From Candidatus Hydrothermarchaeum profundi (GTDB lineage: Archaea > Hydrothermarchaeota > Hydrothermarchaeia > Hydrothermarchaeales > Hydrothermarchaeaceae): DNA of 64,000 nt. The stretch is taken from NCBI GenBank assembly GCA_002011125.2, contig MTMF02000009.1, positions 148,332 to 212,331 of the forward strand, read 5' to 3'. Below are positions 13,527 through 22,562 of this stretch, in pieces. The notes under the pieces were generated by a model. That model did not search any database and was not told the origin of the DNA. It was given only the letters and a program-made list of their open reading frames with translations. Within the stretch, counting starts at the first letter, position 1, and every line of letters begins with the position of its first letter. A program made the translations under genes and the position numbers.

Positions 13527-13976
13527 ATGACTTGGAAGACATTAGTAACTAAAAATTTTATTTTTCTATCATTGCTCCTTGCAGTTATCTTAATCGCAGG
13601 ATGTGTTACGTCACAGCCTGAGGAAAACATACTAGCCCTTCCTAATGAAGCAATAAAGCTAAGCGAAGTTGTACCTGGGATGGGAGAGCACTGGGCGATT
13701 CCTTCTGATCTTCCTTTCGGACCGATATACCTAGTTCATGAAGGAAAGATCATTGGGATCGAGTATATGATTCACGAAGATGAGTTAGAGAGCAACCCTA
13801 TTACATTACCATCAGGCGAAGTAATAGGCAGGCCTTTCATTATGTCAACACTAGGCCAGAAAATCAATCATGTAGAACTAAATTACCTGCCACAAGGACA
13901 TGCAGGCGACGAAGAGCCTCATTATGACTTGCACATGTATTTCATATCGAAAGAAGGGCGGGAACAAATAAAATAA
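13527..13976 (+). CDS. lipoprotein with DUF5602/TTHB210-like domain
   Basis: 149 residues. A signal peptide ends in a lipobox LIAGC (Cys at about 26). The rest has VPGMGEHWA, FGPIYLVHEGKIIGIEYMIHE and HYDLHMYFI, with several His residues placed like a metal site. This matches my memory of small secreted proteins of the DUF5602 type. Probably anchored outside the membrane. It starts after AAGAGGTGGT. Stands alone, divergent from the ferritin genes. Function unknown. Confidence 0.65.
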   Translation: MTWKTLVTKNFIFLSLLLAVILIAGCVTSQPEENILALPNEAIKLSEVVPGMGEHWAIPSDLPFGPIYLVHEGKIIGIEYMIHEDELESNPITLPSGEVIGRPFIMSTLGQKINHVELNYLPQGHAGDEEPHYDLHMYFISKEGREQIK

Positions 13977-14046
13977 CCACAACCACTACATCTAAATTCA
14001 AATGATGCCCTACAATTATTTAATTGAAAAACAAAATATTTAATTT

Positions 14047-14763
14047 GTGAATAGAGGAATAGATAAAAATCATCACGAAGTTTCTGTTGTAGTTCCAGCA
14101 TACAACGAGGAAAAACTTTTAAAAAGCTGCCTAGAATCCCTAAGAAACCAGAGCCTTGAAGCACATGAAATAATTGTAGTGGACAATGCAAGCACAGATG
14201 ATACAGCCAAAATAGCAAAAGAATACGCAGATAAAGTAGTATATGAGCCTAGAAAAGGAGTTGCTTTCGCTAGGCAAAGAGGGTTTAAAGAGGCAAAGGG
14301 AGATCTAATAGCTTCTACCGATGCAGACACCATCGTTACTGAAAACTGGATAAGAGAGATACAGAAAAGTTTTCATAAAAATATAGTCTGCGTATATGGT
14401 CCAGTATATCTTGCTGACGCCACAGTATTTGAAAAATATTTAGCTAAGTTTGGATTTACTTTTTTTCTCATAGCGAGTCATTACCTAGGGGTCCCAAATA
14501 TAACAGGTATGAATTTTGCAGTATCTAAAAGGGCCTTCGAGCATGTAGGAGGTTTCGATTTAACTGTGAAATCTGCTGAAGATGTTACTCTTGCCCTGAA
14601 GCTTAAAAAAATTGGAAAGATGCATTTTAATTCGAAGATGCTGGTTTATACCTCTGCCAGAAGACTTCAAGCGGGAAGGAGAGATTTCTTAACCCATCAT
14701 GCCTTAAATTACTTGTCTATATTATTCCATGGTAAAACGAGGGGATTTGAAGATATTAGATAA
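14047..14763 (+). CDS. family 2 glycosyltransferase
   Basis: 238 residues, GT-A fold. Seen: SVVVPAYNEEKLLKSCLESL, the nucleotide-binding IIVVDNASTDDT, the DxD-like STDADT, and VGGFDLTVKSAEDVTLALKLKK, the acceptor/catalytic ED region. Starts with GTG. One hydrophobic stretch (FGFTFFLIASHYLGV) may touch the membrane. Transfers a sugar from an activated donor, probably for envelope glycans or glycolipids; donor and acceptor cannot be told. Confidence 0.88.
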   Translation: MNRGIDKNHHEVSVVVPAYNEEKLLKSCLESLRNQSLEAHEIIVVDNASTDDTAKIAKEYADKVVYEPRKGVAFARQRGFKEAKGDLIASTDADTIVTENWIREIQKSFHKNIVCVYGPVYLADATVFEKYLAKFGFTFFLIASHYLGVPNITGMNFAVSKRAFEHVGGFDLTVKSAEDVTLALKLKKIGKMHFNSKMLVYTSARRLQAGRRDFLTHHALNYLSILFHGKTRGFEDIR

Positions 14764-14946
14764 ATGCATAGACCTATATAAAAAGTATTCTAACAAATCG
14801 TTACTAAAATATTTTAAGATGTTATCCAACTCCCGTTTTCGTGTTAGAACTTAGAAATGGAGGTGCCGTGTAGGAGATTGGCAGAAAATCTACATGGAAC
14901 CTTATTTCTGATTATTACCAAAAACTAAAATCAAGGAGGTGTGAAA

Positions 14947-16590
14947 TTGGCAGCACAGCTTGGTGGACAACCGATACTAATATTGTCGGATAAGACTCAA
15001 AGAACTATTGGGAGAGATGCCCAACGGATGAATATTTTAGCGGCTAGAGTAATCGCCGAAAGCGTAAAAACCACCTTGGGCCCGCGGGGAATGGATAAGA
15101 TGCTTGTTGATAGCTTAGGCGACGTGGTGGTAACGAATGATGGTGTGACCATACTAAAGGAAATGGATGTTGAGCATCCCGCGGCTAAAATGATGGTGGA
15201 GATAGCAAAAACACAGGATGACGAGGTCGGCGATGGCACTACTACAGCGGTAGTAATCGGAGGAGAACTTCTCAAGCGAGCAGAAGAGTTGCTCGACCAA
15301 GACGTTCATCCAACGGTCGTGGCTAATGGCTACAGAATGGCTGCCGAGAAGGCTGAAGAAATTATAAAAGATATTTCCATCGAAGTGAAAAAAGATGATA
15401 TCAAGACTCTGAAAAAAGTTGCAATAACTGCAATGACGGGTAAAGGAGCCGAGAAGTCCAAAGAATACTTAGCTGATCTAGTGGTCAAAGCCGTACTGGC
15501 GGTCGCAGAGGAAGAGGACGGAAAGATCATGGTCGACACTGACAATATAAAACTTGAGAAGAAAGAAGGAGGAGGAATCGAGGATACAGAGCTGGTACAG
15601 GGTATTGTAATAGACAAGGAAAGAGTACATCCTGGAATGCCCCGAAAGATTGAAAACGCCAAGATTGCCTTACTCAATACATCTATAGAAATAGAGAAGA
15701 CCGAGATAGATGCGGAGATCAGAATCACAGATCCAAATCAACTCAAGGCGTTTATAGATGAAGAAGAGAGAATGCTTAAGGATATGGTAATGAAGATCAA
15801 AGAATCCGGTGCAAACGTGCTTATATGCCAGAAAGGCATCGACGACCTAGCCCAGCACTATCTAGCAAAAGAAGGAATCTTCGCCGTACGTAGAGCTAAG
15901 AAGAGTGATATGGAAAAGCTTGCCAGAGCTACTGGAGCGAAAATCGTAACTAATATCGAAGACCTAAGCCCTGACGACTTAGGATACGCTGGAGTAGTCG
16001 AAGAGATAAAAATTGGAGATGACGAGATGACCTTTGTCAGAGACTGCAAAGACCCGAAAGCGGTGACGATACTTATACGTGGAGGTACTGAGCATATTGT
16101 AGATGAAGTAGAGAGAGCTTTAGAGGACTGCCTTGGTGTAGTGCCTGCAGCCTTAGAGGACGAGAGTATAGTACCTGGTGGCGGAGCAGCTGAAGTTGAA
16201 ATTGCAAAGAGACTCAGAGACTATGCTAAGACGGTTGGGGGCAGAGAGCAGTTAGCTATAGAAGCCTTCGCTGATTCTCTAGAAGTCATCCCACGCGCCC
16301 TCTCCGAGAATGCCGGACTAGACCCAATAGATATGATCGTAGAACTGAGAGCGAAACATGAGCAAGAGAAAAACGGAGTAAGATTCGGACTAGACGTTAT
16401 CGAAGGTAAAGTGAAGGACATGTTCAAAGACGGCGTGGTAGAACCAGCACGAGTGAAAACCCAAGCGATATCAAGCGCAAGCGAAGTGGCTGTGATGATA
16501 CTACGAATAGACGATGTAATCGCGGCCTCTAAGTTAGAAAAGGAATCGCCACCAACGCCTCCTGAAGGCGGAGAAGGTGGTGAATTCTAA
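14947..16590 (+). CDS. thermosome subunit (group II chaperonin)
   Basis: About 547 residues. Typical N-terminus [28 protein letters not shown] site [13 protein letters not shown], and [13 protein letters not shown]; ends in a Gly/Glu-rich tail ([10 protein letters not shown]). The start is TTG at 14,947: AAGGAGGT lies six bases upstream and the family usually begins MAQLGGQP. GTG at 14,941 would sit on the SD itself. The gene has its own leader (14,764-14,946). Folds cytosolic proteins; often heat-induced. No second subunit gene lies in the window. Confidence 0.97.
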   Translation: MAAQLGGQPILILSDKTQRTIGRDAQRMNILAARVIAESVKTTLGPRGMDKMLVDSLGDVVVTNDGVTILKEMDVEHPAAKMMVEIAKTQDDEVGDGTTTAVVIGGELLKRAEELLDQDVHPTVVANGYRMAAEKAEEIIKDISIEVKKDDIKTLKKVAITAMTGKGAEKSKEYLADLVVKAVLAVAEEEDGKIMVDTDNIKLEKKEGGGIEDTELVQGIVIDKERVHPGMPRKIENAKIALLNTSIEIEKTEIDAEIRITDPNQLKAFIDEEERMLKDMVMKIKESGANVLICQKGIDDLAQHYLAKEGIFAVRRAKKSDMEKLARATGAKIVTNIEDLSPDDLGYAGVVEEIKIGDDEMTFVRDCKDPKAVTILIRGGTEHIVDEVERALEDCLGVVPAALEDESIVPGGGAAEVEIAKRLRDYAKTVGGREQLAIEAFADSLEVIPRALSENAGLDPIDMIVELRAKHEQEKNGVRFGLDVIEGKVKDMFKDGVVEPARVKTQAISSASEVAVMILRIDDVIAASKLEKESPPTPPEGGEGGEF

Positions 16591-16664
16591 GGGTGGATAA
16601 TCCACCCATCTTATTTTTTGTTTGATTAATTGCTCAGAAAAATTTTTGAGGGGGAGATTTAAAC

Positions 16665-16796
16665 ATGCCTCAGAAATGTTTTTGTGGAGTAGAATTAGAA
16701 ATTATTAAAAAAGGTCGTATTTTAAGGTGCCCTGTGGAAGGAATAATTTATGAATATCCAAATAGAGTAAGTAGTGGAGAAGGTGCAAAGTCTTAA
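16665..16796 (+). CDS. 43-residue cysteine-containing microprotein
   Basis: Starts ATG behind GAGGGGGAGA. Sequence features: QKCFCGVELEIIKKGRILRCPVEGIIYEYPN. The CxC near the N-terminus and a later Cys with Pro resemble half of a zinc ribbon. No family recognised. It follows the thermosome gene by 74 bases on the same strand. The 237 bases after it, up to pdaD, show no gene. Confidence 0.5.
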   Translation: MPQKCFCGVELEIIKKGRILRCPVEGIIYEYPNRVSSGEGAKS

Positions 16797-17033
16797 AAAA
16801 TATCTAATCTTTCTTCAAGTAGAAGTAAATCTTATGCTGGAGAGATTGATTAGGTATTTAGAGAATTAATGCATCAATGCTAAGCTTTGAAAAAACATGA
16901 ATTCTATTGGCTCCTCTCGTAGATTGATTACTAGGTGACTTATGCTAATAAAATCCGAAAAGGTCCAAACAGCCTTATAGAAGTTTCTTCAATCCCCCCC
17001 AATATGAGGATAACCCATAATCCTTAAATCGAA

Positions 17034-17576
17034 TTATAAAATAAAAACTGCGGCGGCTACTACGGTTGTCCATCGACCGTCTTTTCCAACTACTGCCGAC
17101 TGAGTAACGTTTGTGGTCCTCACGATTTTGCCGCTGATCTTCCAAAGTTCTCTCCTTTCATCATAGTCTTTTTCAGGATCAAAATCTATCCCAAGCGTAG
17201 TAGCCAGCATGCTCGCTGCCAGGTCCTCAGCATAATCTCCTGCCTTTGTTTCGTTTTCTCCAAACGAATGATGCTCACTGAGATACCCGTATAATCCTTT
17301 TTCCGCGGGGATAGCACATCCAACTGAAGCGGCTAGAAGACGCCTAGGCTCATTACTAGAATTAACACTCATAACGCAGTGTACTATCTGTCCAGGTAGC
17401 AACTCTTTTAAACCTTTTTCCCTAGGAATAACCTTACAATTTGGAGGCAGTATGCTGGAGACCTTCACTAGATTGTATTTTTCAATTTTAGCATTTCTTA
17501 GAGCTAACTCAAAGGATTCTAATTTTTCTTTGTGCCTTCCTACACCTTTTGTAAAAAAGACTTTCCTAGGAATCAT
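17034..17576 (-). CDS. pdaD: pyruvoyl-dependent arginine decarboxylase
   Basis: 180 residues. The self-cleavage site is VKVSS-ILPP with Ser40-Ser41; cutting between them makes the pyruvoyl group on the beta chain. LPPNCKVI and [18 protein letters not shown] are conserved in the family. Makes agmatine from arginine for polyamines. It begins two bases after the deoxyhypusine synthase stop, a sensible pairing because deoxyhypusine synthase consumes spermidine made from agmatine. Confidence 0.95.
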   Translation of the reverse strand: MIPRKVFFTKGVGRHKEKLESFELALRNAKIEKYNLVKVSSILPPNCKVIPREKGLKELLPGQIVHCVMSVNSSNEPRRLLAASVGCAIPAEKGLYGYLSEHHSFGENETKAGDYAEDLAASMLATTLGIDFDPEKDYDERRELWKISGKIVRTTNVTQSAVVGKDGRWTTVVAAAVFIL

Positions 17577-17578
17577 TA

Positions 17579-18616
17579 TTACACCGCGTATGATAAGCTA
17601 AGATTTCCGTTCCAATCGTATTTTGGCTTTTTCCTTTTTTTTGCTGTTTTTAAAGATTTCTCCAAGAGAGCATGAGAAACTATAGGCAAAGCGATAGTAG
17701 CATCGACATGAACTTGAATTTTACTAGCTACAGAATCAATCTTCCCCCAAGAAACCGCCTCCTCAAAAGTGCTCCCACTTAAACCTCCCCACTGAGGCAT
17801 ATCGGTCGTAAACTGGATCGCATAACTATGCCCCCCAAGATCGGTACCGGTATTCCTAGCTATAACCTCGGTTTGCTGAATAAAGTTTTTAGGTACACCT
17901 CCTCCGATATAAATTACTCCAGTTTTTTCTGCCTTCTCCACTATCTGAGTGACCTCCTCTACATCCTTCATCTGATTAATGTTAGGGCATTCACCATGCT
18001 CTCTTGATAACATCGCCAATGCGATACCAATAGAGCTATCTCCCAAGGCAGGAACGAATAATGGGACACCAGCTTCATATGCGCTTACTATTATGGAATC
18101 CTTAGCGCCCCCATTTTTTTTAATCTCTTCGCCTAAAAGATAAAGGAATTCCCTAGAAGAGTACTCCTTCTTATCCAATTTCTTCGCAAATCCTCCTATT
18201 AATCTGTCAGTTTCTGCAAATTTATCTTCATCGGCGAATATATCGTACATTCTATCGATTTTATATCTATAAAGTTCAGCATCATTAACAACTGGAGTAC
18301 CCACATAGTGTTTCTCGCCTATCGCTTCATAAATATCATGAAAAATATTTGCCCCAGTTGAAACCAAGCAATCTACCATTCTCTCCCTTATAAAAAAAGA
18401 GATTATGCGCCTCATGCCAGCAGGCACCATTGCCCCACTAAGGCCCATCAATATAACTATCTTATCCTCATGTAACATAGAATCCCATATTTCTATACTT
18501 TCTGCAAGTTTTCTACCTTGGAAACCGGTATAGAGCATAGACTCAAGTAGACTAGAAATCTTTCTTTCTTTTACTATTATAGGCTCAGTAGGTCTTCTTA
18601 AAAAATCTCGCTTCAC
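17579..18616 (-). CDS. dys: deoxyhypusine synthase
   Basis: 345 residues. NAD-binding region [17 protein letters not shown]; conserved [13 protein letters not shown]; active-site lysine in [35 protein letters not shown]. Transfers the aminobutyl group of spermidine to a lysine of aIF5A. Length and motifs are normal for the archaeal enzyme. In an operon with pdaD, so polyamine synthesis and use are transcribed together. Confidence 0.95.
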   Translation of the reverse strand: MKRDFLRRPTEPIIVKERKISSLLESMLYTGFQGRKLAESIEIWDSMLHEDKIVILMGLSGAMVPAGMRRIISFFIRERMVDCLVSTGANIFHDIYEAIGEKHYVGTPVVNDAELYRYKIDRMYDIFADEDKFAETDRLIGGFAKKLDKKEYSSREFLYLLGEEIKKNGGAKDSIIVSAYEAGVPLFVPALGDSSIGIALAMLSREHGECPNINQMKDVEEVTQIVEKAEKTGVIYIGGGVPKNFIQQTEVIARNTGTDLGGHSYAIQFTTDMPQWGGLSGSTFEEAVSWGKIDSVASKIQVHVDATIALPIVSHALLEKSLKTAKKRKKPKYDWNGNLSLSYAV

Positions 18617-18722
18617 GAAATCTCACATAAGGGAAGATTATATTTAAAATTTCTGTAATTATTAGTAATTTTTACCTAAAAATTTATTACGAAAATAAAA
18701 AGAATGTAAAGTAGGTGTAGAT

Positions 18723-19376
18723 ATGGTATACGAACTCGATGAATCAAAGCTTAAAAATATTAAAAAAGAATTCGAAAAGTTAAGAGAGGATGTGAAATTA
18801 ATTCTTTTTACCGGTGATAAGGACTCCTGTATTAACTGTAAGGAAATTGAAGAAATGATAGAGCAAATCGCAGCTCTATCAGACAAAATAAAGATTGCTA
18901 AAGGGCTCACACTTAAGTCAGAAGAGGCTAAAAAATATAAGATTGATAAACACCCTGCAATTGTGATTGAGGGCTCCAAAGGAAAGATAAGATACTTCGG
19001 CATACCTATTGCAAAAGAATTTATGCCGTTCATATATACGCTCGTAGATGTTTCCTCCGGCACCCCTAAACTAAGCCCTACAACTGTTAAGAGAATTTCA
19101 AAAGTAAAAACCCCAGTTCATCTAAAGGTATTTACAACTCCAACCTGCCCATATTGCCCTACCATGGTGCGACTGACCCAAAAACTTGCTATGATTAATG
19201 AGAATATAATAGCTGATATGATTGATGCCCTGGAATTCCCAGAGTTAGCCCAGAAGTACCAAGTATTTTCAGTGCCAAAGATTATAATAAACGATAAATT
19301 AAACATTGACGGGGTTCAGCCTGAACCGGTAATAGTCGATAAGATCATAGAATCTACGCACTTAATAGAATATTAG
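18723..19376 (+). CDS. pdo: protein disulfide oxidoreductase (two thioredoxin folds)
   Basis: 217 residues, the length of archaeal PDO. N-terminal unit with CINC at residues 36-39, C-terminal unit with CPYC at 142-145 in FTTPTCPYCP. The cis-Pro loops are HPAIVIEG and SVPKIIIND. PDO makes, breaks or shuffles disulfides in the cytosol of thermophiles. An N-terminal C-x-x-C other than CPYC is common. SD is weak (AGGTGTAG). Confidence 0.9.
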   Translation: MVYELDESKLKNIKKEFEKLREDVKLILFTGDKDSCINCKEIEEMIEQIAALSDKIKIAKGLTLKSEEAKKYKIDKHPAIVIEGSKGKIRYFGIPIAKEFMPFIYTLVDVSSGTPKLSPTTVKRISKVKTPVHLKVFTTPTCPYCPTMVRLTQKLAMINENIIADMIDALEFPELAQKYQVFSVPKIIINDKLNIDGVQPEPVIVDKIIESTHLIEY

Positions 19377-19513
19377 AAAGATTTTAAAAATGAAAATCTA
19401 GCGATAAGTTGTATTATAGTTTGATTTATAATTATAATTTTAGATGATACGTTTAAAATTTATAGTAAAGTTTAAATATTAGTTCAATAAAGTTATGTGG
19501 TGGTGAAATAAAA

Positions 19514-19687
19514 TTGACCGTCTACAATGTAACCATATGGAAAGCAAAATGCCGTGTATGTGGTGAAATCTTTTCTACTTGTCTAGAAGAAGAACTCAAA
19601 CATTGTAATGAACCATGCGAAATAGCATTTGGTATTGAAAAAGAAATAGCTGTACCTAAGGTACCTTCCCGATTATTTCGTCCCTAA
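19514..19687 (+). CDS. 57-residue cysteine-rich microprotein
   Basis: TTG start behind GGTGGTGA. Cysteine pattern: CRVCG, then STC, KHC and EPCE, enough for one zinc site (WKAKCRVCGEIF is ribbon-like). The 3' end overlaps the convergent mer gene by 32 bases. No family recognised. Short intergenic sequence upstream includes TATA-like AT-rich DNA. Likely real given SD and Cys pattern; function unknown. Confidence 0.55.
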   Translation: MTVYNVTIWKAKCRVCGEIFSTCLEEELKHCNEPCEIAFGIEKEIAVPKVPSRLFRP

Positions 19688-20633
19688 CGATTTCTAGAGA
19701 CCTTTTTTTATTAGGACCTATAGGTGATCCTAATACTACTTGAGAAACACCAAGTTTCGAAATTTCTTCAATCCTCTGTAGGCAATCTGCTGGCGTTCCA
19801 TAAATCGAGAAGCAATCCATCATCTGATCTGTGACAGATTCAAATGCTTTCTTAAATTTTCTTCTTTCGAGAAATTTCCTAATAGTTTCAGAATCTTCTT
19901 GAGATATATCATGCCTCTCTAATACAGCCTTGGGGGAACCTGCAACTATAAAGGCCACTATAGGCTCAGCTGCTCTTCTAGCTTTAATGGGATCAAAATC
20001 GACCGAAAAGCATGTGAAAGCAGATACATCGATTTCACCTCTATTACCTCTCCCTTTCTTTATCTGTTTTACCGCATATTCTAGGTCTCGCTTATGAGAG
20101 GCATTAACTAGAACTCCATCCCCTACACGACCAGCCATCTCAAGCATCTTAGGTCCTTGTGCACCTACATATATTGGGATATCCCTATTAGCTTTGATAT
20201 TTAAAGTAGCCCCTTGGATTTTAAAAATTTCACCATCAAAACTCACAGTTTCTCCTGCCAATAATCTTCTTATTATAGTAATGCTTTCTTCTACTGCGCT
20301 GACAGGGCTCTTCATCTCTATACCTAAGCAATTTAATGTAGCTCTGTCACCAGCCCCAATCCCTAGCATAGCTCTTCCGCCTGAAACTCTATCAAGTGAT
20401 AATAGTGCAGAAGCATTAAGGACCGGATTATATAAATAAGGATTTGTGACACCGGGACCTAGTAGAATCCTTTCAGTATAGTTTGCGATAGTAGTCAAAA
20501 TTATATAAACGTCTTGATTGTTAAAGTGATGAGTCACCCAAATAGAATCAAAGCCAAACTTCTCTGCCATTATGCCGTAACTTGCAATCTTCCAAAAATC
20601 CTCTCTAGGAACAAACTCAACTCCAAAGCGCAC
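19656..20633 (-). CDS. mer: F420-dependent methylene-H4MPT reductase (Mer)
   Basis: 325 residues, bacterial-luciferase-like TIM barrel. Seen: MRFGVEFVPREDFW, SIWVTHHFNNQDVYIILTTIA, LLGPGVTNPYLYNP, GAGDRATLNCLGIE, and the C-terminal LGSPIGPNKKRSLEIV typical of Mer. Reduces methylene-H4MPT to methyl-H4MPT with F420H2, or the reverse. Together with Ftr in this window it shows a C1-H4MPT pathway. A different F420-dependent luciferase-like enzyme is possible but the C-terminal motif favours Mer. Confidence 0.88.
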   Translation of the reverse strand: MRFGVEFVPREDFWKIASYGIMAEKFGFDSIWVTHHFNNQDVYIILTTIANYTERILLGPGVTNPYLYNPVLNASALLSLDRVSGGRAMLGIGAGDRATLNCLGIEMKSPVSAVEESITIIRRLLAGETVSFDGEIFKIQGATLNIKANRDIPIYVGAQGPKMLEMAGRVGDGVLVNASHKRDLEYAVKQIKKGRGNRGEIDVSAFTCFSVDFDPIKARRAAEPIVAFIVAGSPKAVLERHDISQEDSETIRKFLERRKFKKAFESVTDQMMDCFSIYGTPADCLQRIEEISKLGVSQVVLGSPIGPNKKRSLEIVRDEIIGKVP

Positions 20634-20676
20634 TCTAACCTAACTCCAATCTAACATAATATCCGCTTTGCGGAAT

Positions 20677-20985
20677 TTAGAACGGAGCGGAAATGATTTT
20701 TCTAGTTTCAGAGACCTCTTCTATGGCTTCAATCGTTTTTTCAGGTTCGAGAATCATGCTAGCTTTAATAAGTTGAGTTACTCCGAATTTAGAACCAAGC
20801 ATATCATGAGCTTCAAGGTAAAGGATCGTTCTAGCGAGACGGCTATCCAATCTAGCTTCCGTCTTGGAATCGAGAAGGATTCCTAGAAGTTTATCCGCAA
20901 AGGCCTTCTTTTCTTCTGGAGATAACCCTTCAGCTATCTCCTCACACATTTTATCGAGGTCTTTCTCAGTACGTATTTTTTCCAA
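20677..20985 (-). CDS. hypothetical helical protein
   Basis: About 102 residues, almost all helix: DLDKMCEEIAEGLSPEEKKAFADKLLGILLD, RLARTILYLEAHDMLGSKFGV. TTG at 20,985 has GGGGGTGA five bases upstream, and is preferred to the ATG at 21,036. No family recognised; no membrane segment or cysteine pair. It lies behind the single-TM peptide gene on the same strand and before mer. Confidence 0.6.
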   Translation of the reverse strand: MEKIRTEKDLDKMCEEIAEGLSPEEKKAFADKLLGILLDSKTEARLDSRLARTILYLEAHDMLGSKFGVTQLIKASMILEPEKTIEAIEEVSETRKIISAPF

Positions 20986-21070
20986 ATTTCTCACCCCCTC
21001 ACCCACTAATAAGGGGTTATTCATATATTTGCACAACTTTGTATTTATATTTTTTGGGTTCCCATAAAAC

Positions 21071-21184
21071 TTAGTCTGAGACCCCCCCTTTTCTAGACTT
21101 AATTTTGTCGATTTCCATCACTAATATTATTCCCAGCATTATACTCGCTAACGCCAAGTACATCGTTAGAAGCTCTTCACTCAT
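21071..21184 (-). CDS. 37-residue single-pass membrane peptide
   Basis: MSEELLTMYLALASIMLGIIL then VMEIDKIKSRK: one membrane helix with a basic cytosolic end. The ATG has no SD and may be leaderless, because AT-rich promoter-like DNA lies just upstream. Small archaeal genomes carry many such peptides; the function is unknown and the evidence is composition only. Confidence 0.4.
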   Translation of the reverse strand: MSEELLTMYLALASIMLGIILVMEIDKIKSRKGGVSD

Positions 21185-21289
21185 AAATTTAGATTTATTT
21201 TGTATTTATTTATAATTTTTCTTTAAACTATTCTATCTAAAACCAAAAATATAATGAAATTAGGAGTTTTATTGTTTTTAAATGTTTAT

Positions 21290-22201
21290 TTATGTTTCTT
21301 TAATTTTTTCAGTTAAATATATTTTGTTTCTTCTTCCATGCGGCTCTTTTCTAATAACTCCTCTTTTCTCTAACTCGGATAATATTTTGCTCACTTTAGC
21401 TTTTGAAAATCCGGTTTTCTTTTGAATATCTCTTTGATCTATTCCATCCTCCTCTATTATTAAGTTCATTATCTTCTGTTCATCTTCCTTCAAAATATCA
21501 ATCTTAGATTTAGCCCCTCTTCGCCTTTCCTTTATACGAGTATACAGGGAGACTGCCCCTCCTGTTAAAACTATCAAAGCCACTAGCCCGTAGATATACT
21601 TCTCTTTCCCAACCCACCATGGTAGAAATAGTCTTTCGTATAAAACTATAACTTTAAATCCTCGGTAAAAAGTCGGGATAGGCTCTCTCAAATCCCAGCT
21701 AAGTATATGTCTCCTTCCATCAGAGACTATTTTGGTTGGACCTGGACTAGCCTCAACTAAACCGAAGCCCTCAGGAAGAGTGAGAGTCATATCAAAATTT
21801 ACAACACTTGCTAGGAGAGAATAGCTCTCAGTTAAGATATAAGTATTTTCTTTCCTAGTTATAGCGCCTTCTCTCGTAAATTTATAAATGATCGTGAAAT
21901 TCTCAGCTATCGGCAATGGTTTTGAAAAAAATACGGTAACATATGTATTGCCCCCTCGATAAGCAGATGAAAAGTTAAGCATATCCCCCCTAGCATCATA
22001 AACTGAAAGGCCTATCAAACTACCTGGAAAAGGATATGTAAATTCAGTAAGATCCTTACTATATGTATTTAAAAAAGTGATTGAAATACTCTCATACAGC
22101 GTCATTTCTTCAATCGAAGCATCAACGCTGTAGGAAACTATCTGTTGCGCCAACACAGGGCTTGCAATAAAACACAATAGCAAGATTATGAATTTAATCA
22201 T
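21290..22201 (-). CDS. membrane-anchored winged-helix regulator with extracellular domain
   Basis: 303 residues. Signal peptide (FIILLLCFIASPVLAQ), an extracytoplasmic beta-rich domain (about 20-200), one TM helix (YIYGLVALIVLTGGAVSLY, near 206-224), then a cytosolic winged helix (DEQKIMNLIIEEDGIDQRDIQKKTGFSKAKVSKILSELEKRG). One-component transmembrane regulators of this layout are known in Euryarchaeota. The ligand is unknown. ATGA overlap with the DUF1805 gene upstream. Confidence 0.8.
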   Translation of the reverse strand: MIKFIILLLCFIASPVLAQQIVSYSVDASIEEMTLYESISITFLNTYSKDLTEFTYPFPGSLIGLSVYDARGDMLNFSSAYRGGNTYVTVFFSKPLPIAENFTIIYKFTREGAITRKENTYILTESYSLLASVVNFDMTLTLPEGFGLVEASPGPTKIVSDGRRHILSWDLREPIPTFYRGFKVIVLYERLFLPWWVGKEKYIYGLVALIVLTGGAVSLYTRIKERRRGAKSKIDILKEDEQKIMNLIIEEDGIDQRDIQKKTGFSKAKVSKILSELEKRGVIRKEPHGRRNKIYLTEKIKET

Positions 22202-22491
22202 TTCCCTACTAGTTTCTCCAATGCTTCTCTTCCTTTCATTCCCTTAAGAATTCCCAACTTCTCTGCCTCGGTTGTGACATCAGTTATCTCGCCATCAAGG
22301 ATATCAACGAAATCAGAGACACCTTTTATCTTTGCAGCTACGTCTTTAAGCTTTTCAGCCGCCTTTATATCCAAGTAGCCACACATTATAAAGCCCTTAT
22401 CTCCTTTAATCATCAAGAAGGGGGCATTTGGGAGTTCAACTTTAATTCCCAAGGCTACACCATTCTTTAATGAAATTTCTTTTATCTCCAC
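22198..22491 (-). CDS. DUF1805 family protein
   Basis: 97 residues: ISLKNGVALGIKVELPNAPFLMIKGDKGFIMCGYLDIKAAEKLKDVAAKIKGVSDFVDIL. The GFIMCGYLD strand with one Cys is the family hallmark. Role not known. First gene of a two-gene unit with the membrane-anchored regulator; divergent from the GT-C-like gene across a 71-base promoter region. Confidence 0.85.
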   Translation of the reverse strand: MEIKEISLKNGVALGIKVELPNAPFLMIKGDKGFIMCGYLDIKAAEKLKDVAAKIKGVSDFVDILDGEITDVTTEAEKLGILKGMKGREALEKLVGK

Positions 22492-22562
22492 GTTATACTA
22501 CCCCCGATAAAATTTTGCCCCCAAGTTTATATTTTTTCTGGTAGATTCATAAAATTGAGAGT